Shown here: in pieces, positions 13,949 through 20,026 of the stretch
Layout of the letters: each line of letters opens with the position of its first letter
Numbering within the stretch: position 1 is the first letter of the stretch
NCBI GenBank assembly: GCA_946885735.1
Contig: CAMPGW010000046.1
Location: 1-22,398 of the forward strand
DNA length: 22,398 nt
Direction of reading: 5' to 3'
Source: an uncultured Gammaproteobacteria bacterium
GTDB lineage: Bacteria > Pseudomonadota > Gammaproteobacteria > Xanthomonadales > Xanthomonadaceae
The notes under the pieces: model-generated
The model's database searches: none
What the model saw: only the letters and a program-made list of their open reading frames with translations
What the model was told of the DNA's origin: nothing
Translations under genes and position numbers: made by a program

Positions 13949-15118
13949 CTACTGCAGCCGGGCCGCCTGGTTGAGTTCGGTACCGGGCCGCCAGCCGTAG
14001 CCGGTGGCGATCGCCTCCGTGGGCGAGCCTTCCGAGTTGAGGTAGTCCCGATAGGCCTGCGATTCCGGCCCTTCCTCGGACTGGTCGACGAAATCCTCGC
14101 CGCGGGCGCGCAGGTCGACTTCGGCCACCAGGGTCTCGCGCACGAAGTCGCGCTGGCTGGCGAAGGGGATCGGGTCGGGCAGGCTTTCGGGCAGCAACTC
14201 CATCGGATCGCGGCGTTCGACCTGCTTGAACAGGTCCATCACGAAGCTCAGCTGGCCCATCTCGTAGTCGAGGAAACGCTCCCACAGGGCCTTGATGCGC
14301 GGATTGGATTCCTGCTGCACGCAGCCGTAGTAGTTGTAGACCTCGGTGAGCTCGTGCATCAGCCACTGCTCCATCCAGGTCTGGTTGGGGTCGATGATGG
14401 ACTCGTACTGGGTGACGTGCTGTTCCTCGATCGACGCGATCTCCGCATACAGCAGGCGCGCGACCGGGTCGGCGAACAGCGGCCCGATGTTCATGTAGTA
14501 GTTGTGGGTCTGCTGCTCGCCCGCCATGATCGTGAGCGCATGCAGCTTGGACAACGGGTCGGCGGCCTTCGCGTCCATCGGCCGGCGCAGGTCGTCCTGC
14601 GGCGCGCGGTGCTCCACCGCGGTCGGACGCCCCGGCAGGATGTCGGTGTAGCACTGCAGGATGTTGTTGGCATCCTTGCCCTCGAGCCGATCGAGCATCG
14701 CCGAATAGCGATACATGTGGTCGAAGTCTTCGAGCAGGCCAAAACGATAGGTCTGCGCCAGGTAGGGATCCGGCTCGCGCTGGGCGACGGCCGCCGTCAC
14801 CTCGATGGCCACCTGCTCGTAGGCGATGGTGGTTTCCAGCGGCGAATGGTCGGCGCCGATCAGCCAGTTGATCGCGGTCGCCTGGTGGTGCTCGACCCGC
14901 CGCACTTGCGCCAGCGGCAGGCGCAGGTCCTGGTTCATTCGCGCGGCGGCGTGCTGGAAGCGCAGCGCCTCCAGCTCCAGTCCATTGAGCAGGATGATGC
15001 GCACGCGCGTGAAGGCGTCGTCGTCCAGCTTGCTGATGGGGGCTTGCACCAACTCACGCCAGGTGAAGCGTTGGCGCTCGAGCGGGCAGCCGGTGATATC
15101 GGTCAGGCTCAGTGACAT
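13949..15118 (-). CDS. Large ferritin-like protein, probably two helical bundles
   Basis: A 389-residue soluble, acidic, mostly helical protein. It carries two runs of ferritin-like residues. First run: Glu48/Glu50 (LNGLELEALRFQH), Glu76-His77-His78 (RRVEHHQATAINW), Glu101/Glu105, and Glu130...His134 (LLEDFDHMYRYSA). Second run: Glu201...His205 (MAGEQQTHNYYMN), Glu231-x-x-His234 (IEEQHVTQYESI), His255/Glu256/Glu259 (HELTEVYNYYG) and Glu286 (DYEMGQLSFVMDLF). The second run is nearer a standard diiron set; the first lacks a strict ExxH. The tail after about 305 is polar. ATG start with GGAG seven bases upstream. First gene of the minus-strand group, divergent from the BlaI-type regulator over an AT-rich operator-like region. 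I do not know a named family; function is inferred only from ligands. Confidence 0.72.
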   Translation of the reverse strand: MSLSLTDITGCPLERQRFTWRELVQAPISKLDDDAFTRVRIILLNGLELEALRFQHAAARMNQDLRLPLAQVRRVEHHQATAINWLIGADHSPLETTIAYEQVAIEVTAAVAQREPDPYLAQTYRFGLLEDFDHMYRYSAMLDRLEGKDANNILQCYTDILPGRPTAVEHRAPQDDLRRPMDAKAADPLSKLHALTIMAGEQQTHNYYMNIGPLFADPVARLLYAEIASIEEQHVTQYESIIDPNQTWMEQWLMHELTEVYNYYGCVQQESNPRIKALWERFLDYEMGQLSFVMDLFKQVERRDPMELLPESLPDPIPFASQRDFVRETLVAEVDLRARGEDFVDQSEEGPESQAYRDYLNSEGSPTEAIATGYGWRPGTELNQAARLQ

Positions 15119-15235
15119 CCTTGTTCTCCCGTTGCCGGCGCGGCCTCATGCCCCGCCTCGGGGACCACCATGCAAACCGGGTGCCAGCTCCTGGGAAGCG
15201 GGTAGCGGCGACAAGACCCGCGGGACCCCTGCCAT

Positions 15236-15283
15236 TAGTTTAGACAATATGGTCTAGACAAACGTTTCTAGGTGGCCTAGCCT
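15236..15283. promoter_or_regulatory. AT-rich divergent promoter/operator between ferritin-like and blaI-type genes
   Basis: In a very GC-rich region this patch stacks four symmetric elements: TAGAC-N6-GTCTA (15241-15256), the palindrome GTCTAGAC (15252-15259), AAACGTTT (15260-15267) and CTAGG-tgg-CCTAG (15268-15280). A plus-strand promoter fits TAGACA (15255-15260), 17 bases, TAGCCT (15278-15283). TAGACA also occurs at 15241-15246, giving a direct repeat 14 bases apart. The likely binder is the BlaI-type repressor encoded just downstream. The remaining leader toward the ferritin-like gene (15119-15235) shows only a small CCCCG-CCT-CGGGG hairpin at 15151-15163. Confidence 0.55.
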
Positions 15284-15309
15284 GTGCCCATCGCAGGAGC
15301 ACCGACGTC

Positions 15310-15696
15310 ATGGCCAAGACCCCGCCCGCCCCCAAACCGACCGCCGCCGAGCTCGACCTGCTGCGCCTGCTGTGGCCGCTGGGCCGGGCGACCGTCAAGC
15401 AGGTGCACGAGGCCGCGCAGTGCGAGAAACCCGACGCCACCTATGCCAACGTCCTGCGGCTGATGCAGATCATGCACGGCAAGGGCCTGCTGCTACGCGA
15501 CGAGAGCGAGCGCTCGCACGTCTATGCGCCGGCGCAGGCGGCCGAATCCACGCGCCGCGGCCTGCTGAGCGAACTCATCCACAAGGCCTACGCGGGCTCC
15601 GGCAAGGAACTCGTGCTCGCTGCGCTGCGCGGCGGCCACGTCAGCGCCGCCGAGCGTCGCGAGATCCAGCGCTTCCTCGACGGAGACGACGCATGA
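15310..15696 (+). CDS. BlaI/MecI/CopY family transcriptional repressor
   Basis: A 128-residue winged-helix repressor. The N-terminal domain (about 8-80) shows the family pattern: TAAELDLLRLLWPLGRATVK, QVHEAAQCEKPDATYANVLR (recognition region), LMQIMHGKGLLLRDES and SHVYAPAQ. The C-terminal dimer domain has STRRGLLSELIHKAYAGSG and a short tail. In this family the dimer sits on an inverted repeat and is removed by cleavage from the partner M56 peptidase. AGGAG (15295-15299) precedes the ATG. Its stop overlaps the M56 gene start (ATGA, 15693-15696), so the pair is coupled, as in blaI-blaR1. A dyad-rich region directly upstream is the probable operator, implying autoregulation. Confidence 0.9.
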   Translation: MAKTPPAPKPTAAELDLLRLLWPLGRATVKQVHEAAQCEKPDATYANVLRLMQIMHGKGLLLRDESERSHVYAPAQAAESTRRGLLSELIHKAYAGSGKELVLAALRGGHVSAAERREIQRFLDGDDA

Positions 15697-17738
15697 GCCC
15701 GCTGCTTTCAACGCTCGTTCCGGCGCTCGGCTGGGCGCTGGTGGACTTCCTCTGGCAGGGCGTACTGGTCGGCGTGGCCGCCTACGCGGTGCTGGCGATG
15801 CTCCGCGATGCGCGGCCTCAAGCGCGGTATGCCGTGTTGCTGGCGGCGCTGCTGGCCTGCGTGCTGCTTCCGGCTGCCGCCGTGCTGCGCGCCGTGTCGG
15901 GCACCGACGGCGCGACCGAAACCGCGTTCGCCGCGGGTGCTTCGGTTTCACCGATCCTGTTCGACACAGGCGCTTCGGGCGGCGCCGACTGGCGCGTCAC
16001 GGTACAGGCCTACCTGCCGCGGCTGGTTTCGATCTGGTCGCTCGGTGCGGCGCTGTTGGCCTTGCGCTTCGCACTGGGCCTGGCCTGGGTCGGTCGCCTG
16101 CGCAGCGGCGGACAGGCCCCCGGGTTCGCCTGGCAGGCGCGACTGGAACGCATTGCGGCCGCCGTTGGCCTCGCGAATCCGCCGGCGCTTCGCCTCGTGG
16201 AAGGCCTCGAAGGGCCGGCCGTCGCGGGCTGGTGGCGCCCGGTGGTGCTGATGCCCGCCGCGCTCCTCGCCCGCATGCCCGCGGACCTGCTCGAAGCCCT
16301 GCTCGCACACGAACTCGCGCATGTGCGGCGTCACGACTACCTGGTCAACCTGCTGCAGGGCGCGGTCGAAGCCCTGCTGTTCTACCACCCGGTCGTGTGG
16401 TGGCTGTCGCGGCGGCTGCGCATCGAGCGCGAGCAGGTCGCCGACGACCTCGCCCTGCGCGCGATCGCCGACCCGCGCCAACTCGCACGGGCGCTGCAAT
16501 GCCTCGACCAGTTGCAAGCCGAAGCCGCGAACGATCGCGCGGCCCATCCCCACCTCGCCATCGCCGCCCATGGAGGCCAGCTCATGAATCGCATCCGTCG
16601 TCTCGTTCGCCCCCGCCCTGTCGGCCTGCACTGGACCGCGGGCCTTCCGCTCGTCGCCATCGGCGTGCTCGGCCTGGCGGTGTATGCGCAGGCCGCACCT
16701 CGCGCGGCGATAGCGCCGTCGCCGGCTGCGTCCGCCGCGGCAGCCCCGGTCGCGGTGGCCGCACCCGTCGCGCCTGTCGCAGGCGTCGCATCCGCCGCAT
16801 CGGTCGCGCCCGTCGCACCTGTCGCACCCGTGACCCCGGCGACTCCGGTTGCCCGCGCCCCGCACGCTCCTGCGGCGCCGACCGCAGCGCCCGCCGCAGC
16901 GCCCGCCCCGGCGGCGGCGCCGACGGCCGTGAGGGCATCGCGGGCAACCGACACCCGGGCCGACGACGATCGCCACCGCTGGGCCTGGCACGACGGCGAA
17001 GCCTATGCGCTGGTGCGCGAAGGCCAGGAGGCGATGCTGCTGTCGGGCGACATGGAGGACATGGCCGCGGTGAAGCGCACCCGCAACCATCTGCGCGGCG
17101 ACTTCCTCTGGTTCCGCCGCGACGGCCAGCCCTATGTGGTGCAGGATCCGGCGCTGCTGGGCGCGGCGCGCCAGGCCTGGGCGCCGGCGGAAGCCCAGGG
17201 CCGCAAGCTCGAGGCGCTGTCGGCGAAGATGCAGCCGCATGCCGCGCGCCTCGAGCAGCTCGGCAAGCAGATGGAAGCCGCGCATGCGAAGGACGCGCCC
17301 GAGCGCGAGCGCCTGCAGGCCCTGGCGCAGAAGATGGAGCCGATCGCACGCCAGCAGCAGGTCATCGCCGAGCGCATGCGCGCGGTCGGCGGTCGCATGG
17401 CCGAAGCCGGCAGCGAGAGCGAGCGCGAGCGCCTGTCGGCGCAGATGCAGGCGCTCGCCGAACAGATGCGCCCGCTCAACGAGCAGGCCAGCGTGCTCGG
17501 CGGGGAGATGGGCGCGATGGGCGGCAGGATGAGCGCGAGCCACGAACCCCTGCAGGCGATCGGTGAACAGATGCGCGCGGCCTCCGCGCCGATGCAGGAA
17601 CTCGGCGCGCAGATGAAGGTGCTGGGCGAGGAACAGGGCCGGCTCAGCCGCGCGGCCGACGCCTCGGTCAAGTCGGTGATCGACCGCGCGCTGCGCGAAG
17701 GCAAGGCCGAACGCAGCGACCGGATGTCGGCCTACTGA
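15693..17738 (+). CDS. M56 (BlaR1-type) membrane metallopeptidase with Ala/Pro linker and methionine-phased coiled coil
   Basis: A 681-residue signalling protease, partner of the BlaI-type repressor. Residues 1-335 hold about four membrane helices (about 11-35, 45-65, 110-132, 315-332) and the cytoplasmic zinc protease: HELAH (206-210), LLAHELAHVRRHDYLVNLLQ, and EREQVADDLALRA with the third ligand. Next, about 333-420, a low-complexity Ala/Pro/Val linker; then a folded block (RWAWHDGEAYALV, DFLWFRRDGQPYVVQDPALL, about 425-490); and finally, from about 506, a Gln/Glu/Met-rich coiled coil to the C-terminus. No penicillin-binding (SxxK/KTG) sensor domain is seen, so it is not a beta-lactam sensor of the standard type. 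Start at 15693 is fixed by ATGA overlap; in-frame upstream starts lie inside the repressor gene. Presumed action: an extracytoplasmic signal activates cleavage of the repressor. Confidence 0.85.
   Translation: MSPLLSTLVPALGWALVDFLWQGVLVGVAAYAVLAMLRDARPQARYAVLLAALLACVLLPAAAVLRAVSGTDGATETAFAAGASVSPILFDTGASGGADWRVTVQAYLPRLVSIWSLGAALLALRFALGLAWVGRLRSGGQAPGFAWQARLERIAAAVGLANPPALRLVEGLEGPAVAGWWRPVVLMPAALLARMPADLLEALLAHELAHVRRHDYLVNLLQGAVEALLFYHPVVWWLSRRLRIEREQVADDLALRAIADPRQLARALQCLDQLQAEAANDRAAHPHLAIAAHGGQLMNRIRRLVRPRPVGLHWTAGLPLVAIGVLGLAVYAQAAPRAAIAPSPAASAAAAPVAVAAPVAPVAGVASAASVAPVAPVAPVTPATPVARAPHAPAAPTAAPAAAPAPAAAPTAVRASRATDTRADDDRHRWAWHDGEAYALVREGQEAMLLSGDMEDMAAVKRTRNHLRGDFLWFRRDGQPYVVQDPALLGAARQAWAPAEAQGRKLEALSAKMQPHAARLEQLGKQMEAAHAKDAPERERLQALAQKMEPIARQQQVIAERMRAVGGRMAEAGSESERERLSAQMQALAEQMRPLNEQASVLGGEMGAMGGRMSASHEPLQAIGEQMRAASAPMQELGAQMKVLGEEQGRLSRAADASVKSVIDRALREGKAERSDRMSAY
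16750..16870 (+). repeat. Degenerate tandem repeat coding the Ala/Pro/Val linker of the M56 protein
   Basis: Short units close to GTCGCACC(T/C) recur, in frame, coding Val-Ala-Pro steps (PVAPVAGVASAASVAPVAPV). Probably a slippage-prone linker; repeat number may vary between strains. Confidence 0.6.
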
Positions 17739-17762
17739 GCCGCGAGCCGCCGGGGCCGGCCC

Positions 17763-18815
17763 TCAGGCTGCGACCCCGGCCAGCGGTGCGGCAACCTCCG
17801 CGAGTGGCGCCTCGGCCTGTTGGCCACGTTGCGCGAGGTCACCTGCCACGGTGCAGGCGACCTCGCGGATGGCCTGCTCGTAGCGGGCGCGATGCGGGCA
17901 CATCACCTGCATGTAGTCGGCGTCGAAGTTCAGGCGCTCGACCAGGAAATCCACGAAGGCGCGCACCTTCGGCGAGGGCACCGCGCCGCGGGTGAACACC
18001 GCGTTGAACTCGAACTGCGGCCCGCTCCAGCCGGCCAGCACCCGCCGCACCTGGCCCGCCTCCACGAAGGGCCGCAACGACACGTCCGCGGCCAGCATCA
18101 ATCCCTCGCCGCAGAGCAGCGCACCGCGCAATGCGTCGGGATCGTTGGCCATCATCACCGGGTCGATCGCGAAATCCGAGGCGCGCTTGCCGTCGCTGAG
18201 GTTCCACAGGTAGCTGCCGTTGCGCCGGTGCTTGAGCATGGCCAGCGCGCGATGATGCTGCAGGTCGTCGGGATGCAGCGGCTCGCCGTGGCGATCCAGG
18301 TAGAGCGGACTCGCGAAAACCTGCGTGCCGAACACCGCCAGCCGTCGCGCGGACAGGTTCGAGTCCGGCAAGTTGCCCACGCGCAGGGCGACGTCGATCT
18401 CCTTGGAAATCAGGTCCAGCGAGTCGTTGCTGAGCAGCATCTCCACGCGCACTTCCGGATGGCGGGCATGGAACTCGCCCAGCAAGGGCGCGATCCAGGT
18501 GATGCCGATCGAATACGGCGCGGTGAGGCGCAGCCAGCCGCGCGGGCCGCCCTGCAACTGGCCGACCGCGCTCTCGGCTTCGTCGAGCTCGCGGGCGATG
18601 CGCTGCGAATGCTCGAAGTACACGTTGCCGGCCTCGGTCAGGCCGAGCTTGCGGGTCGTGCGCTGCAGCAGCTGCGCACCGAGGCGCTGTTCGAGCTCCT
18701 GCACCTTGCGGCTCACCGTGGTCTTGGGCAGGCGCAGCGTGCGGGCCGCGGCGATGAAGCTGCCGTGCTCGACGACCTTCACGAAGATCAGGGTGTCGTT
18801 GAGATCGCGAGCCAT
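17763..18815 (-). CDS. LysR-family transcriptional regulator (SmeRv/MexT position)
   Basis: A 350-residue LysR-type regulator. Residues 1-60 are the winged helix-turn-helix: LIFVKVVEHGSFIAAARTLR, then LPKTTVSRKVQELEQRLGAQ and LLQRTTRKLGLTEAGNVYF. Residues about 92-300 are the periplasmic-binding-protein-like effector domain (LRLTAPYSIGITWIAPLLGE, IDVALRVGNLPDSNLSARRL, FDADYMQ near the end). It belongs to the branch with DmlR/CrgA-like N-termini. The Ala-rich tail after about 320 is longer than usual (most are about 300). GGAGG (18821-18825) five bases before the ATG. Divergent from the SDR-RND operon, the arrangement of SmeRv with smeU1VWU2X, so it most likely controls that operon and itself. 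Convergent with the M56 gene. Confidence 0.9.
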   Translation of the reverse strand: MARDLNDTLIFVKVVEHGSFIAAARTLRLPKTTVSRKVQELEQRLGAQLLQRTTRKLGLTEAGNVYFEHSQRIARELDEAESAVGQLQGGPRGWLRLTAPYSIGITWIAPLLGEFHARHPEVRVEMLLSNDSLDLISKEIDVALRVGNLPDSNLSARRLAVFGTQVFASPLYLDRHGEPLHPDDLQHHRALAMLKHRRNGSYLWNLSDGKRASDFAIDPVMMANDPDALRGALLCGEGLMLAADVSLRPFVEAGQVRRVLAGWSGPQFEFNAVFTRGAVPSPKVRAFVDFLVERLNFDADYMQVMCPHRARYEQAIREVACTVAGDLAQRGQQAEAPLAEVAAPLAGVAA

Positions 18816-18849
18816 GGGGGCCTCCAGGGCATTGGTTATCGATTCGGGA

Positions 18850-18879
18850 CAATTATTCCCTCAATTGACGGCTAATCAA
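18850..18879 (-). promoter_or_regulatory. LysR gene promoter with overlapping dyad
   Basis: Minus strand: TTGATT (18874-18879), 16 bases, AATAAT (18852-18857), a good sigma-70-like promoter for the LysR gene. An inverted repeat CAATT-N8-AATTG (18850-18867) covers the -10, a natural site for autoregulation or for activation of the divergent operon. A TAGATT at 18896-18901 could be the plus-strand -10. Confidence 0.55.
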
Positions 18880-18929
18880 GTGCGGCGATTGGTCCTAGAT
18901 TGGCGACCTGCTCCAACCCGGTCCCCGCC

Positions 18930-19199
18930 ATGTCCATTCCCCGCCTCGCCGCATCCATCTTCGCCAGCCTGCTGGTCGCGTCCCTGGCCGCCCTCGATCC
19001 GGCGCCCGCAAAGCCTGGCGTTTCCTTTTCCGATCAAGGCGATGCCGTCGCTGCGCGGTCCCCGGAATCGCCCCGCCGCGCGTGGCTCGCCGACACCGGG
19101 CAGCACGGCCCGCACCGGCTCGAGGGTTCGTCCGGCCGCCCCGGCATTGACGTGATCGTCCCATCGACGGGACGGGTTTTCCCGGAGACGGGACAATGA
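18930..19199 (+). CDS. Doubtful short reading frame upstream of the SDR gene
   Basis: An 89-codon open frame. The first part looks like a signal peptide (MSIPRLAASIFASLLVASLA, then ALDPAPA) but the remainder has no recognisable pattern. There is no Shine-Dalgarno before the ATG. The stop overlaps the SDR start as ATGA, which would allow coupling. It might be a small exported protein or leader peptide; equally it might be chance in GC-rich DNA. Confidence 0.25.
   Translation: MSIPRLAASIFASLLVASLAALDPAPAKPGVSFSDQGDAVAARSPESPRRAWLADTGQHGPHRLEGSSGRPGIDVIVPSTGRVFPETGQ
19157..19187 (+). promoter_or_regulatory. Two mutually exclusive hairpins next to the SDR ribosome-binding site
   Basis: CGTCCC-ATCGAC-GGGACG (19157-19174) and CGGG-TTTT-CCCG (19173-19184) share two bases. 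The second abuts GGAG (19184-19187), the Shine-Dalgarno of the SDR gene at 19196. GACGGGAC occurs at 19166-19173 and again at 19187-19194, exactly 21 bases apart. Confidence 0.3.
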
Positions 19200-20023
19200 C
19201 CGCGCCCCTCCTGGTCCTCGACGCCACCTCGCCGATTGGTTCCGCGCTGGTCGCCACCGCCCTGCGCGACGGCCGCGCCGTACTGGCCGCCTCGCTCGAT
19301 TACGCGGGGCTGCGGGCCTTGAAGGCCGAGCACCGCAAGGCCGACCTGCAGTTGCTGCCCGGCTCGGCCGCCGATCCCGCGGCGGCCGAAGCACTGGTCG
19401 CCGAGCTGCGCGAGCTCGACCGCCCGCTCGGCGGCGTGGTGCTCGCCGGTTGCTGCGAGCCCACCCGCGGTCGCCTGCTCGACCAGGACGAAGCCAGCCT
19501 GGAAGCGATGCTGCGCGCGGAGCTGCTGCCGCAGTTCGCCGCGGCGCGTGCGCTGGTGCCGCTGCTCGCCGAAGGCGGCCGCAACGGGCGCTACCTGGTG
19601 ATCGGCGGCCCCGGCGGCGAGCAACCCTGGGCCGGCTATGGCCTGCGCTCCATCGCCACCGCGACCACCCGCATGCTGCTGCGCGTGCTGCACGACGAAG
19701 CCCGCGCGATGTCGGTGCGCGTGCAACTGCTCGCCGTGGAGATGCCCGCGCGCACCGACGACAACCAGGCGCGCGCCTGCTCGCACTGGCCGACCGCGCT
19801 GGCCATCGCCGAGCGTGCCTATGCGCTGGTGGATCCCACCCGCCTGCGCGAGCCGGCCGAGGCCGTGGTGCGTTTCGCCTGGAACGCCCTGCCCACGCCG
19901 CCCGACCGTCGCGCCGTGCACGCCACCGCCAGCACGCCGCGCCTGCTCGACGACACCTGGCTGGCGCTCAAACCCATCCTCGACGCCGCAACCCCGTCTG
20001 CCGAAAACAACAACAAGGACTGA
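19196..20023 (+). CDS. Degenerate SDR-family protein, first gene of RND efflux operon (SmeU1-like)
   Basis: A 275-residue protein with the SDR fold order but without the catalytic residues. The nucleotide-binding region reads LLVLDATSPIGSALVATAL: the first Gly of TGxxxGIG is Asp9. The beta-5 Ser position reads YLVIGGPGGEQ (no Ser). The YxxxK site reads Tyr148-GLR-Ser152 (GYGLRSIATATTRMLLRVL), so Lys is missing. Helix spacing before and after, and RVQLLAVEMPARTDD in place of VxxVxPGxxxT, keep the SDR pattern. It may bind a nucleotide weakly or act as a partner protein rather than an enzyme. GGAG eight bases before the ATG; three bases separate it from the adaptor gene. In Stenotrophomonas the smeU1VWU2X operon also begins with an SDR gene. 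Confidence 0.8.
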   Translation: MTAPLLVLDATSPIGSALVATALRDGRAVLAASLDYAGLRALKAEHRKADLQLLPGSAADPAAAEALVAELRELDRPLGGVVLAGCCEPTRGRLLDQDEASLEAMLRAELLPQFAAARALVPLLAEGGRNGRYLVIGGPGGEQPWAGYGLRSIATATTRMLLRVLHDEARAMSVRVQLLAVEMPARTDDNQARACSHWPTALAIAERAYALVDPTRLREPAEAVVRFAWNALPTPPDRRAVHATASTPRLLDDTWLALKPILDAATPSAENNNKD

Positions 20024-20026
20024 CCC

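Larger units (their letters stand above)
18816..19195. other. 380-base divergent intergenic region, LysR / SDR-RND operon
   Basis: This is the longest gap in the window. 18816-18901 is AT-rich and holds the divergent promoters. 18902-19150 is GC-rich and shows only a doubtful short reading frame (18930-19199). 19157-19195 holds hairpins next to the SDR ribosome-binding site. The long leader suggests regulation at the RNA level as well as by the LysR protein. Confidence 0.5.

Noticed and set aside
12923..15115. 730-codon open frame on the plus strand, antisense to the two ferritin-like genes
   Set aside because: His/Gln/Arg/Val-rich translation without domain patterns; the minus-strand frames have ribosome-binding sites and coherent diiron motifs. 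Long antisense frames are expected at this GC content.
15948..17543. 531-codon minus-strand frame across the M56 gene, with Gly/Arg/Cys-rich repeats
   Set aside because: The odd GRCGG-like repeats are the complement of the Ala/Pro linker codons; the plus strand has the HELAH protease and coupled start.
15693..17738. M56/BlaI pair as a beta-lactam resistance sensor
   Set aside because: No penicillin-binding SxxK/KTG domain and no beta-lactamase gene nearby; the C-terminal region is a Met/Gln-rich coiled coil.
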